Below, in pieces: positions 38,161 to 46,980 of a DNA stretch of 64,000 bases; within the stretch, counting starts at the first letter, position 1; each line of letters starts with the position of its first letter. Both the position numbers and the translations under genes were made by a program. The notes beneath the pieces were generated by a model. It was not told where the DNA came from. It saw only the letters and a list, made by a program, of their open reading frames with translations, and made no database searches. This stretch comes from Desulfonatronum lacustre DSM 10312 (lineage in GTDB: Bacteria > Desulfobacterota > Desulfovibrionia > Desulfovibrionales > Desulfonatronaceae), in the NCBI RefSeq assembly GCF_000519265.1, contig NZ_KI912608.1:3647921-3711920 (forward strand), read 5' to 3'.

Positions 38161-40617
38161 ATGAGTAAAGATTTGATCATCGTTGAGTCACCGGCCAAGG
38201 TCAAAACCATCAAGAAGTTTCTTGGACCGGATTATGAGGTCAGCGCCTCGGTGGGACACGTTCGCGACCTGCCGAAGAAGGTGCTGGGGGTGGATGAAGC
38301 GGGCGATTTTGCCCCGGAATACGAGGTGATCCCCGGCAAGCAGAAGGTCGTCAGTCAGCTTAAGAAGCTGGCGGCCCAGGCGGATCAGATTTATCTCGCG
38401 CCGGACCCGGACCGGGAAGGCGAGGCCATCGCCTGGCACGTGGCCGAGCTGATCAAGGACGCCAATCCGCGGATCAAGCGGATCCAGTTCAATGAGATCA
38501 CGGCCAGGGCCGTGCGCGAAGCCCTGGAGCACCCCAGGACCCTGAACCTGGATCTGTTCAACGCCCAGCAGGCTAGGCGGGTTCTGGACCGTTTGGTGGG
38601 ATACAAGCTTTCGCCGCTGCTCTGGCAAAAGGTCAAGCGCGGCATCTCTGCGGGTCGGGTTCAGTCCGTGGCCTTGCGCCTGATCGTGGACCGGGAGCGG
38701 GAGCGTCAGGTTTTCGAGCCCAAGGAATACTGGGTCTTCAAGGTCAAACTGGCGGACCAGAGCGCCGCGGTGATTGAGGCTGATCTGTGGAAGGTGGGCG
38801 GCAAGAAGCCGGACATCGGCTCCGCGGACCAGGCCGGGGAGCTGGAGGCCGCGGTGTCCCAGGCTCCCTTCGTGGTGGAGTCCGTGGATGAAAAGGAACG
38901 GCAGCGCCAGTCCGGCCCGCCCTTCATCACCTCCACTCTGCAACAGGAAGCCAGCCGCCGCTTTTCCTATCCGGCCAAACGGACCATGTCCCTGGCCCAG
39001 CGCCTGTACGAGGGCGTGGAGTTGGGGGACCGGGGCATCCAGGCCCTGATCACCTACATGCGGACCGACTCGGTGCGCACCTCACCGGATGCGATCAAGG
39101 ACGTTCGCAAGCTGATCCTGGAATCCTACGGGCCGGACTATTGCCCGGAAAAGGAACGCTATTTCAAGTCCCGCAAATCCGCCCAGGAAGCCCACGAAGC
39201 CATCCGGCCCGTGGACGTGACCCTGACCCCGGAAATGCTCCAGGCCTATCTGCCCCGGGACATGTACCAGCTCTACAAGCTGATCTGGACCCGCTTCGTG
39301 GCCTCGCAGATGAGCCCGGCCCGATTCTGGGACACCACCATCACCGTGGCCGCGGCCCACACCCAGTGGCGGGCCAAGGGCGAGCGGCTGATTTTCCCTG
39401 GCTATCTCAAGGTCTATGGCGGAGGGGAGGCGGAGAAGAACCAGGAACTGCCCACCCTGACCCCGAAGCAGGAACTGCGGCTCCAGGAACTGCTCAAGGA
39501 ACAAAAGTTCACCCAGCCGTCGCCGCGCTACAGCGAAGCCTCGCTGATCCGGGAGCTGGAAGAAAAGGGCATCGGGCGGCCCTCCACCTACGCCCAGATC
39601 ATCTCCACCCTGCTGGACCGGGAGTACGTCACCCAGGAAGAGCGCCACTTCGTGCCCCTGGAACTGGGCTACGTGGTCACGGACCAACTGACCGCGCATT
39701 TCACCCGGCTGATGGACGTGGATTTCACGGCCCAGATGGAAGAGTCCCTGGACCAGGTGGCCGAGGGCAGCCAGGACTGGGTGGAGCTGATGCGCGGCTT
39801 CACCGGGGAATTCTATCCCGTCCTGGACAAGGCCAAGAAGGACATGGCCGCCGTGAAAGGGGGGATCGACGCCGGGATGCCTTGCCCGGAATGCACCAAA
39901 TCCCTGGTGATCAAGTTCGGCAAGGCCGGGGCCTTTCTGGCCTGCTCCGGGTACCCGGATTGTTCGTTCACCGGCAACTTCACCCGTGACGAATCCGGAA
40001 AGATCAAGACCATCGAAAAGCTGCCCAGGGAAGAGGCGGTCAAGGTCGGCACCTGCCCGGACTGCGGCGGGGACGTGGTCCTGAAAAAGGCCCGCACCGG
40101 CAGCCGGTTCTATGCCTGCGCCTCTTACCCCAAGTGCAAGTACACCAAGTCCTACTCCACGGGAGTAGCCTGCCCCGCGGCAGGGTGCACCGGCGAACTG
40201 GTGGAGCGCAGTTCGCGCTTCGGCAAGATGTTCTTCTCGTGCAGCCGCTACCCGGATTGCACCACGGCCATGCCCGCCCCGCCAGTGCCCCAGCCCTGCC
40301 CAAAGTGCGACTTCCCGATCATGCTGCGCCGCCACACGGAAAAGCGCGGCAACTACCTGTCCTGCCCGGTCAAGGAGTGCCGTCACTTCATCCCGGTGGC
40401 CGAGGAATTCGAGGAAACCGAGGGCCCGCTCCCGGACTTTTCCGAACCCACCCCCAAGAAGGCCCCAACCAAGGCTGCCGACAAAGCCGCCTCAAAAGCT
40501 GCCTCAAAAACTCCCTCGGATTCAACCAAACCGGCTCCGAAACGGACGACAACCAAGAAAACCACGACAAAAAAGCCCGCGGCCAAGAAAACCACCCGGG
40601 CCAAGAAGACGACGTAG
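38161..40617 (+). CDS. topA: DNA topoisomerase I
   Basis: An 818-residue type IA topoisomerase. Toprim at the N-terminus (IIVESPAKVKTI ... APDPDREGEAIAWH), active Tyr in ITYMRTDSVRTS, and four C-terminal Cys4 zinc-ribbon modules (starting CPECTK, CPDCGG, CPAAGC, CPKCDF). A Lys/Thr/Ala-rich tail of about 60 residues follows, common in high-GC bacteria. It relaxes negative supercoils. The Shine-Dalgarno is weak. Confidence 0.96.
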   Translation: MSKDLIIVESPAKVKTIKKFLGPDYEVSASVGHVRDLPKKVLGVDEAGDFAPEYEVIPGKQKVVSQLKKLAAQADQIYLAPDPDREGEAIAWHVAELIKDANPRIKRIQFNEITARAVREALEHPRTLNLDLFNAQQARRVLDRLVGYKLSPLLWQKVKRGISAGRVQSVALRLIVDRERERQVFEPKEYWVFKVKLADQSAAVIEADLWKVGGKKPDIGSADQAGELEAAVSQAPFVVESVDEKERQRQSGPPFITSTLQQEASRRFSYPAKRTMSLAQRLYEGVELGDRGIQALITYMRTDSVRTSPDAIKDVRKLILESYGPDYCPEKERYFKSRKSAQEAHEAIRPVDVTLTPEMLQAYLPRDMYQLYKLIWTRFVASQMSPARFWDTTITVAAAHTQWRAKGERLIFPGYLKVYGGGEAEKNQELPTLTPKQELRLQELLKEQKFTQPSPRYSEASLIRELEEKGIGRPSTYAQIISTLLDREYVTQEERHFVPLELGYVVTDQLTAHFTRLMDVDFTAQMEESLDQVAEGSQDWVELMRGFTGEFYPVLDKAKKDMAAVKGGIDAGMPCPECTKSLVIKFGKAGAFLACSGYPDCSFTGNFTRDESGKIKTIEKLPREEAVKVGTCPDCGGDVVLKKARTGSRFYACASYPKCKYTKSYSTGVACPAAGCTGELVERSSRFGKMFFSCSRYPDCTTAMPAPPVPQPCPKCDFPIMLRRHTEKRGNYLSCPVKECRHFIPVAEEFEETEGPLPDFSEPTPKKAPTKAADKAASKAASKTPSDSTKPAPKRTTTKKTTTKKPAAKKTTRAKKTT

Positions 40618-40645
40618 CTGGCCTTTCTCGCTCAAGTCCAATTTC

Positions 40646-40693
40646 AAAACCGCCTCCAGGCTTCCCATTCGGGAGCCTGGAGGCGGTTTTTTT
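40646..40693 (+). terminator. Rho-independent terminator of topA
   Basis: CCGCCTCCAGGCT pairs with AGCCTGGAGGCGG around a TCCCATTCGGG loop, followed by TTTTTTT. The preceding AAAA run would also allow weak termination from the other side. It begins about 30 bp after the topA stop. Confidence 0.93.
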
Positions 40694-40928
40694 GGAGAAT
40701 CTCGCAGGAAACACGATAGTAGGACAGGCATCTTGCCTGTCTGCCCAGGATTAGGGCACGGAAAGGAGAAAGATTGACCGCGGTATCCGATCCTCAGACC
40801 TCGGACTTCCGACCTCCGTGCTTTTTCCGCGTATTCAGTGGGCAAATCCATGAAAATTGCCTTCCGCGTTGACGTCTCCCGGAACATCGGCGTAGACCAT
40901 GCTCTACCATCGGAGGCCGGACATACCC

Positions 40929-41033
40929 ATGAACGAAATCAATAACATCCACGACACGTTTTTCCGGGAGACCATGAGCCACAAGGAAGTTGCCGCCGAC
41001 TTTCTGGCCAACTACCTTCCGGGATACAACTAG
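40929..41033 (+). pseudogene. Truncated Rpn-family nuclease/transposase N-terminus
   Basis: A 34-codon frame, MNEINNIHDTFFRETMSHKEV followed by AADFLANYLPGYN, ends at a stop. HDTFFRE...A.DFL..YLP is the start of Rpn/YhgA-like (PD-(D/E)xK, transposase_31) proteins of about 300 residues, so over 85% is missing. An intact relative of another branch lies 114 bp downstream. The rest of 40694-41147 holds no gene. Confidence 0.7.
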
Positions 41034-41147
41034 TAATGAATGGTGTAGATGCATCTCCATTTCACATTGTATTCGATGGGAGCTAGTGATTCATTTTTTG
41101 TTGATTTTTTCATGAAATAGAACTTTTAAAGAAATTACAACCACACC

Positions 41148-42107
41148 ATGCCCCAAGAATCCCACGACCATAACTTCAAAAACGTCTTCCTGGACTTCCC
41201 GCGTGAGTCCTTGGAACTCTTCTACCCTCAAGCTCTGGAACAGTACGGCGAGCTACAGGAGATTACCTTTGTCCGCCAGGAACCGCGCAAACATCGCTTA
41301 GCTGACTCCGGCTTGGCCCTGGACATGCCGATCCTGTTCCGGTTTGCTCGTGGAGCCTTGCTGCTCTGGTTGGTGGAGTTCCAGGAGGACAAGGAGAAGT
41401 TCTCCATCTACAGGCTGCTACGCTACGCCACGGACCTGATGGAAGCCCACCCGGACGCCGTGATTATTCCCACGGTCCTCTTCACGGACCGCAAGGCCTG
41501 GCGCAAAGACGTACCCCGCCAGTTGGAAAGCAGTTTCGCCGGAACCACCTTTCTCCACTTCGAGTACGTCCACCTGAAACTGTTTGCCCTCCACGCCAAA
41601 GATTACTACAATGTGAATAACCCGGTGGCCAAAATCCTCATGCCCAAAATGCAATATCCGCCATCTGAACGGCTCGAAGTCTTGCGCCACGCCTATCTGG
41701 GCCTCTATCAACTGGCATCACGGATGCTGTTTGAAAAATATACAGAATTTATTGACGTTTACGCCCAGGTGCAGCCGGAAGAACAAGAGATCATCTGCGC
41801 CGACATCATGGAAAACGAGGAGACCGCCATGCTCGCACAATACATCAAGAATCTTGGCCGTGACGAAGGCCGCGTCGAAGGCCGCGTCGAAGGCCGCGTC
41901 GAAGGACGTGTCGAAGGCGAATTTGTAGGTGAGGTAAAAGGCCGCCAAGCCATTATCCAGCGCCTCTTCACCAAACGCTTCGGCAAAAGCATCACGGACA
42001 TGGACGTTCAGGAGCGCCTCCGAAAAGCCACGCCTGAACAGCTTGACCTTTGGGCCGAGCGAATCCTGGACGCCAAGAATGTTGACGAGGTGTTCAAGGA
42101 CAATTGA
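41148..42107 (+). CDS. Rpn/DUF4351-like putative PD-(D/E)xK nuclease
   Basis: A 319-residue protein. MPQESHDHNFKNVFLDFPRESLELF and LWLVEFQEDKEKFSIYRLLRYATDL (the E and K of a PD-(D/E)xK-type core) relate it to the Rpn/transposase_31 superfamily, whose E. coli members promote RecA-independent recombination. The C-terminal half has a 12-bp repeat encoding VEGR four times (41865-41918) and then the short helical domain AIIQRLFTKRFG common in this family. Such genes are usually multicopy and gained by transfer. Confidence 0.75.
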   Translation: MPQESHDHNFKNVFLDFPRESLELFYPQALEQYGELQEITFVRQEPRKHRLADSGLALDMPILFRFARGALLLWLVEFQEDKEKFSIYRLLRYATDLMEAHPDAVIIPTVLFTDRKAWRKDVPRQLESSFAGTTFLHFEYVHLKLFALHAKDYYNVNNPVAKILMPKMQYPPSERLEVLRHAYLGLYQLASRMLFEKYTEFIDVYAQVQPEEQEIICADIMENEETAMLAQYIKNLGRDEGRVEGRVEGRVEGRVEGEFVGEVKGRQAIIQRLFTKRFGKSITDMDVQERLRKATPEQLDLWAERILDAKNVDEVFKDN

Positions 42108-42481
42108 GGGTCGGGGCTGTCAACAGGCAAGGTTTTTGGGACCGAGAACCGCCCGCTTTGCTCAAGGTGCCGTGGGCTCCAAGGAAAACCGATTCCTCAA
42201 TCTTGACCTCGTTGTCTTAATATCTTGAAAAAGTGGAGTTAATGGCGGCTTGTTTGTTGGTGAAATGCCCAGCCAAGTCAGTAGGTGGCAAGATCTGCGA
42301 ATTCCGCATAATCCATTTGTTCCCGTGACGCTTCCGCGTCGCGGGAGCGGGCCGGGGCTGACTGCGTCCCAGCCGTTATGGTCAGCGCATATTTGGATAA
42401 GGTCAGATCAATATTTGGGCAAGCCATAGATGCGCTCTGTATATTTCTATTATATTTCATACAATTTGAAAGGTGTTGAGG
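42108..42481. other. Non-coding accessory gap
   Basis: These 374 bp hold no recognised gene. A 60-codon minus-strand frame (42278-42460) has no family features. AT content rises sharply from about 42385 toward the lipoprotein gene, marking a boundary in base composition. Confidence 0.4.
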
Positions 42482-42745
42482 ATGAAAAAAAATATTTTGG
42501 TTTTATTAATGACAATAGCAGTGTCTGGCTGTGCAAAATCAGGGATTGTGAAAATAAGTGAGAATGAATTGTATATTACTGAAGCTAGTAATTTAGGGAT
42601 TAGTCACGGCACGCTTAGAATAAAAGCCTTGGAAAAAGCCAAAGTGGCATGCGGCGAAAAGGATGTCGTAGTCATAAGCGATGAAACTGGCGGTGCAACC
42701 GGATGGACGGCAACAACAGTAAACATAAGGTTCCGATGCGAATAG
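42482..42745 (+). CDS. Small lipoprotein of unknown function, AT-rich
   Basis: An 87-residue protein, MKKNILVLLMTIAVSGCAKS, with a lipoprotein signal and lipobox VSGC, so it should be lipid-anchored. The mature part contains a Cys pair (KVACGEK and FRCE) that may form a disulfide. Base composition is far more AT-rich than the surrounding sequence, which points to recent transfer. GTTGAGG lies just before the ATG. It looks like phage or enterobacterial-type small lipoproteins, but I cannot name the family. Confidence 0.65.
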   Translation: MKKNILVLLMTIAVSGCAKSGIVKISENELYITEASNLGISHGTLRIKALEKAKVACGEKDVVVISDETGGATGWTATTVNIRFRCE

Positions 42746-42930
42746 AGTGTTTTTATTTGTTTGCTTATATGCAAGTCCTCAATAGGTTATTGACCATAAT
42801 CTCTGCATCTACAAGGAGTGGGCAATAAAACGCCGCCCGTCCTGTATGCAGGCCATTACATGCTCAATTCGGTGCTCAAGCCTAAAATTCCTACTTGACA
42901 GTGATTCAATAGTGGTATGCGATTTCTCAC

Positions 42931-43029
42931 ATGGCAACAGTTCAGGATATTCTCAGCCAGATGCGGAAGAATCCCAAAGGCATCAAATTCAATGACTTGA
43001 GCGAGGTTTGCGATGCCTATTTTGGGTTG
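42931..43029 (+). pseudogene. Truncated HicA-like toxin gene
   Basis: The first 33 codons (MATVQDILSQMRKNPKGIKF...NDLSEVCDAYFG) match the start of a HicA subtype (~90 residues) in which RQxGSSHxxY should follow. After YFG the frame runs into the 3' end of the kinase gene on the other strand. The toxin's active-site His region is lost and no HicB follows, so it is dead. Confidence 0.65.
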
Positions 43030-43042
43030 ACGATGCCCCTCT

Positions 43043-43900
43043 CTATTCCAGCGCCCGCTCCAGCGCCCGCCGCAAAAACGGCAACAAATCCGCCACGCCG
43101 AAGGCCGGGGTGGGGTTGGCGAAGTGGCCGAGGTGGCGGTTGGCCAGGGCCGCGACGCGGCAGGACTGGGTCATCTCCATGCCCGAGGCCAGCAGGGCTG
43201 TGACCAGGCCGGTCAGGCTGTCTCCGGTGCCGCCGATGGGTTCCATGGCCGGGACGTCCGGGGCGGTGATTTCGGCCACTGTCGTGCCTTTGGCGACCAC
43301 GTAGTCCGTCTTGCCTTTGACCAGCAGGTGCCGGGCCGCGTTTTCCTCGGCGTAGGCCCGCTCAATCAGCTCGGGGACGCGATCCTCTTCCTGGAGCAGA
43401 AAGCCCCGGGTGTAGAACGGGTGCGGGGCGACCTCGTCGGCCAGGAAGGCGATTTCCCCGGCGTCCGGGGTGAAGAGGTCGTAGTGGGCGGCGTAGCCGC
43501 TCATTTTGGCCGCGTACATGAACCCGGCGTCCGCGACCAGGAGCGGGGCCGGGTTTCGGGCTTCCAGGGTCCAGAGCACCTGATTGTGCCAGGCGATATC
43601 CGGCAGCAGGTAGTGAAAGGTCAGGCCGGCATGATCGATGTGGGCGATGTTTTCCACCAGATGGGCGTAGACCGCCCGGCTGCCCTCCCCGGTGCCGATG
43701 TCTCCGGCCACCAGGGCCTGGGGCGCGGGGACGGCCAGCACCTCGGCGGCCGCGGCGGCCACGGCCATCAGGGCCGGGGTGCCGCGGGCCACGCGGATGC
43801 GTTGTCCGTCCAGAAAAAGCGTGTCGTCCTGGAGCCGGTAGTCGCCTTGAGCCAGGGGGAAGTCCGCCCTGGGCACGCTGCCCACGATTAGCCAGGACAT
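43043..43900 (-). CDS. Ribokinase-fold NAD(P)H-hydrate dehydratase-like protein
   Basis: A 285-residue protein from ATG 43900. EPIGGTGDSLTGLVTALL is the YjeF C-terminal/carbohydrate-kinase anion hole with the catalytic Asp (GTGDSL), LLVADAGFMYAAKMSG and LFTPDAGEIAFLAD add the ATP-site pattern. Classic NnrD repairs NADHX; this shorter form appears in clusters with DUF3343 and YedF, where its substrate is unknown. It overlaps the DUF3343 stop by 13 nt; its 3' end abuts the hicA remnant. Confidence 0.75.
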   Translation of the reverse strand: MSWLIVGSVPRADFPLAQGDYRLQDDTLFLDGQRIRVARGTPALMAVAAAAAEVLAVPAPQALVAGDIGTGEGSRAVYAHLVENIAHIDHAGLTFHYLLPDIAWHNQVLWTLEARNPAPLLVADAGFMYAAKMSGYAAHYDLFTPDAGEIAFLADEVAPHPFYTRGFLLQEEDRVPELIERAYAEENAARHLLVKGKTDYVVAKGTTVAEITAPDVPAMEPIGGTGDSLTGLVTALLASGMEMTQSCRVAALANRHLGHFANPTPAFGVADLLPFLRRALERALE

Positions 43901-44436
43901 CGGCGGCGTAACTCCTCGAACGCCAGTTGCAGGGAATAGCCGCACAGGGTTCGGCCCAGGGAGCGCGGTTCCGGCGCGTCGTCCAGGACCTTGCCGACAA
44001 GCGTTTCGGCTAGAAAGGGCACGTCCGGACAGCCTCCGCCGGAGACGTTGACGATCCGGCGATCCCGTTTGTCCATGGTGATCTTCATGTTCGCGGCCCG
44101 GACCATCAGGTAGTCCCCGAAGTCCTTGACATGGTACAGCGACACGGGTTCCAGGAGGTGATCCTGGGCCGCGGCCACACGCATGGGGGCGAGGCCCGCC
44201 TGCTCCAGCAGGCCCCGAATGCGCATCTCCTCCAGCAGCGGAAACTCGATCACCATGTCGCAGCCCTGGCGCAGATCCGGTGGCGGCCCTTTCACCGCCA
44301 CCTCCACCCCGGCTTCCTTGAGCAGGGTCTCGGCCCGGATGACCTCGCCGGTGCTGTGGTAGAGCAGCAGGCCCTTTTCGGAGACGCCGCGCTTGGCGTC
44401 ATCCTTGCGGAACAGGTTGCGGAGGAAGTCGATCAT
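43888..44436 (-). CDS. DUF3343 domain protein
   Basis: A 182-residue protein. LLLYHSTGEVIRAETLLKEAGV to CDMVIEFPLLEE is the DUF3343 domain, a small ferredoxin-like fold linked by context to YedF/YedE and selenium or sulfur relay. The C-terminal half has VNVSGGGCPDVPFLA with a conserved Cys. It overlaps the YedF-like gene by 4 nt. Confidence 0.8.
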   Translation of the reverse strand: MIDFLRNLFRKDDAKRGVSEKGLLLYHSTGEVIRAETLLKEAGVEVAVKGPPPDLRQGCDMVIEFPLLEEMRIRGLLEQAGLAPMRVAAAQDHLLEPVSLYHVKDFGDYLMVRAANMKITMDKRDRRIVNVSGGGCPDVPFLAETLVGKVLDDAPEPRSLGRTLCGYSLQLAFEELRRRCPG

Positions 44437-44651
44437 TTCGTCAGCACCAGGCGGAAATCTTGGCCCGCTTCCTCAGTGGCCGCCACGGTCCATCCCTTGC
44501 TCTGGGCGGCCCGCCCGACATTTTCCCGGCTGGCTTCGTTGTCAATGAGGATTTCCAGTTCGCCGCCGCCCGCCGCGTCCATGGCCCGGGTGGCCAGGAG
44601 CACGGGTTGGGGGCAGGATAAGCCGCGCGCGTCGATGTGTTGTCGTGCCAT
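44433..44651 (-). CDS. yedF: TusA/YedF-type sulfur (selenium) carrier protein
   Basis: A 72-residue protein, MARQHIDARGLSCPQPVLLAT, with the CPxP motif whose Cys carries persulfide or perselenide. GGAGA precedes ATG 44651 by seven bases; a longer upstream frame is not supported. Length fits TusA; the neighbours fit YedF. It lies directly downstream of yedE. Confidence 0.9.
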   Translation of the reverse strand: MARQHIDARGLSCPQPVLLATRAMDAAGGGELEILIDNEASRENVGRAAQSKGWTVAATEEAGQDFRLVLTK

Positions 44652-44667
44652 GATCGTGTCTCCGTGT

Positions 44668-45762
44668 TCAGGATTTTTTGCAGTTGACCACGCCGATGAA
44701 CAGCAGCACCGCAAGGCCGATGATCACCGCGGCCATGCCGTTGGGGCCGATGCCCGCCGGCGAGCTGGCCAGGCCGAAGTTGTGCGCCAGGGCCGCTCCG
44801 GCCAGCAGGCCCAGGGCGAAGATGCCGGCGTCCGTGTTGCCTTCGCCGGACATGAAGAGTTGGCGGCCCGGGCACCCGCCGGCCAGGGCAAAGGCCAGGC
44901 CGGCCACCACCATGCCCATGAAATTCCAAAGTCCCATGGTATGGGCCACGGGTTGGCCTTCAAATCCGGGATTGAACTGGCCCAGAACCAGGTTGGTGAT
45001 GAACGCCGCGACCAGCAGGGCGATGAAGCCGTACATCAGGTACATCTGCCGGAACAGGATCACGTCCCGGATCGCGCCCATGGTGCAGAACCGGCTGCGT
45101 TGGGCCAGAAAGCCGATGCCCAGGCCCGCGGCCAGGGCAAAGCCCAACGGAGCGTAGGCCGCGCCCGGTCCGCTCACGGAGTACCAGAGCACGCCGCTTT
45201 GGGCTTCGCCGGGCAGGGGAGGAAAGAGCAACCGCAAGGCCAGCAGACCGAGCATGAGCAGGGGGATCATCAGCCCCGCGCTCCAGCTTTGGACCTGGCC
45301 GCGGCCGAGGTTGAAGCCGTTTTTGAAAAACAGCGTACCGATCCAAACTCCGGCCGCCAACCCGGCCAGCCCGAACAGGGCGTTGCCGTCCCCGCCGGCC
45401 AGGCGCAGGATCACCCGCCAGGGGCAACCCAGAAAGACCAGAGCCCCGATCATGGCGATCATTCCCAGCACGAACCGGGTCACCGGCGCGGAGCCGCCGA
45501 TGGGTTTGAACTCCTTGAAGGCCAGGGCCGCGGCAAAGGAGCCCAGGACAAAGCCCAGAATCTCCGGTCGGAGATACTGGACCACGGCGGCGCGGTGAAT
45601 GCCGATGGCCCCGGCGATGTCCCGGCCGAAACAGGCCACGCAGATGCCCATATTCGTCGGGTTGCCGGATTGTTGCAGGAAACCGGCCACCACGCCGATG
45701 ATCGAGCCCACGGCAATGATGCCCAGGGTGGTGGCAAAGATGTTTTTGACGGCCCGAGACAT
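44668..45762 (-). CDS. yedE: YedE family putative selenium transporter
   Basis: A 364-residue membrane protein with about ten helices. Two YeeE/YedE repeats are evident (CPWRVILRLAGGDGN; GGCPGRQLFMSGEGN) with conserved Cys that relay thio- or seleno-compounds, plus SRFCTMGAIRD. In E. coli yedE/yedF are tied to selenium metabolism. With YedF, DUF3343 and the kinase it forms a minus-strand operon and could supply selenium for the labile-Se xanthine dehydrogenase 40 kb to the left (inference). Confidence 0.88.
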   Translation of the reverse strand: MSRAVKNIFATTLGIIAVGSIIGVVAGFLQQSGNPTNMGICVACFGRDIAGAIGIHRAAVVQYLRPEILGFVLGSFAAALAFKEFKPIGGSAPVTRFVLGMIAMIGALVFLGCPWRVILRLAGGDGNALFGLAGLAAGVWIGTLFFKNGFNLGRGQVQSWSAGLMIPLLMLGLLALRLLFPPLPGEAQSGVLWYSVSGPGAAYAPLGFALAAGLGIGFLAQRSRFCTMGAIRDVILFRQMYLMYGFIALLVAAFITNLVLGQFNPGFEGQPVAHTMGLWNFMGMVVAGLAFALAGGCPGRQLFMSGEGNTDAGIFALGLLAGAALAHNFGLASSPAGIGPNGMAAVIIGLAVLLFIGVVNCKKS

Positions 45763-45855
45763 GGATGTTGTCCTCCTTGTTGGGGGTGGGGGAAGTCGGG
45801 AGTTATGCCAATTTCAATTCGATAATGTGGTATTTGTTTGAAAAAATGCAGTTGT

Positions 45856-45962
45856 CGGCGTCGGGGTCGCTATCGACATCGGTATCGATATTGATTGTTC
45901 GCCGTAAATTTTGATTCGATCCCGATCCCGATCCCGATCCCGATCCCGATACCGACACCGAA
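45856..45962. repeat. Hexamer-arm hairpin element, copy G (CCCGATC subclass)
   Basis: Left arm GTCGGGGTCGCTATCGACAT then CGGTATCGATATTGATTG; right arm of five GATCCC units, then ATACCGACACCG. GTCGGGGTCGCTATCG is shared with copy H (as its reverse complement). The arms are not perfect complements but pair for most of their length. It sits between yedE and the small zinc-ribbon gene. Confidence 0.75.
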
Positions 45963-45987
45963 AGAGATGCTTTGAATCGGAAATGGT

Positions 45988-46224
45988 TCAGGCGGTTAGA
46001 GTGTTGGGCGCTCGATTGGTTTTCGGGGCCTGAAGTGGGCATGCCAGTTCGTCCGGGGCATAGACGTGAAGTTCGCTGCAAAGCGGACAGAGAACGCGGA
46101 CCCCGCCGCGCAGGTGCTTGCGCCCGTCCGGGTCGGTGACGGCCTTCAGGTCCGGATCCACGGTCCATTGCGCGGATCGGAATTCCTTGCCTTGCTTTGG
46201 ACAGGTGAAGTGAAGCTCGAGCAT
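45988..46224 (-). CDS. Small zinc-ribbon-like protein of unknown function
   Basis: A 78-residue protein, MLELHFTCPKQGKEFRSAQW, with CPK and VLCPLCSELH pairs that may bind one zinc. GGAGG lies four bases before ATG 46224. I do not recognise the family; length and composition are normal for the genome. The 210 bp between it and rfbC hold nothing clear. Confidence 0.55.
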   Translation of the reverse strand: MLELHFTCPKQGKEFRSAQWTVDPDLKAVTDPDGRKHLRGGVRVLCPLCSELHVYAPDELACPLQAPKTNRAPNTLTA

Positions 46225-46434
46225 GACGCCTCCAGGGAAGAGGGGCTGTAGTAGGCCCTTTTCATGATCTGGCGCTGCATACACGGTTTTTGGAGTTTTC
46301 GTCCAATCGGATTCACGAATGACGTTTGGAATGTTTGATTTGTTTTTTCGATGGATCGACGAAAGGGGAGTGGAAAAGGAAACGGCCGGGATGCGAGTGC
46401 ATGCCGGCCGTGGAGAGCAGGGGGGGAGACGGGA

Positions 46435-46980
46435 TCAGAAGAGGTCAGCGGGAGGGACGTCTTTCAGGCGCGGGGCCTGGGCGTCCTTGGCCGAAAGGCT
46501 GGGGGCTTCCAGAGGCCAGGAGATGGCGATGTCCGGGTCGTTCCAGATGATGGAGCGTTCCAGGTCCGGGGCGTAGGTTTCGGTGCATTTATAGAGAAAG
46601 TCGGCCTGCTCCGAGAGGACGCAGAACCCGTGGGCGAAGCCCGGCGGAACGTAAAGTTGATGGTGGTTGTCGTCGTTGAGTTCGGCTCCGAACCACTGGC
46701 CGAAGGTCGGCGAGTTCCGGCGGATGTCCACGGCCACGTCGAACACCGCGCCCTTGGTGACCATGACCAGTTTTCCCTGGGGCCGCTCAATCTGGTAGTG
46801 CAGCCCGCGCAGTACGCCCCGGGCGGACCGGGAGTGGTTGTCCTGGACAAAGGGATCGGGGATTCCGGCTTCGGCGTAGCGTCGGGCCCGGAAGGTTTCC
46901 AGAAAAAAGCCTCGGGCGTCGCCGAAGACCTTGGGAGCGATCAGCAGGACGCCGTCGAGGGGCGTGACCTGGACATTCAT
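46435..46980 (-). CDS. rfbC: dTDP-4-dehydrorhamnose 3,5-epimerase
   Basis: A 181-residue cupin. [43 protein letters not shown] (catalytic His) and [13 protein letters not shown] are the RmlC motifs. It makes dTDP-4-keto-L-rhamnose. It overlaps rfbA by 4 nt. The rfbB and rfbD genes needed for rhamnose are not in the window. Confidence 0.95.
   Translation of the reverse strand: MNVQVTPLDGVLLIAPKVFGDARGFFLETFRARRYAEAGIPDPFVQDNHSRSARGVLRGLHYQIERPQGKLVMVTKGAVFDVAVDIRRNSPTFGQWFGAELNDDNHHQLYVPPGFAHGFCVLSEQADFLYKCTETYAPDLERSIIWNDPDIAISWPLEAPSLSAKDAQAPRLKDVPPADLF

Noticed and set aside
42278-42460. 60-codon minus-strand frame in the accessory zone
   Set aside because: No family features, composition changes in its middle, and the start lies in AT-rich spacer sequence.
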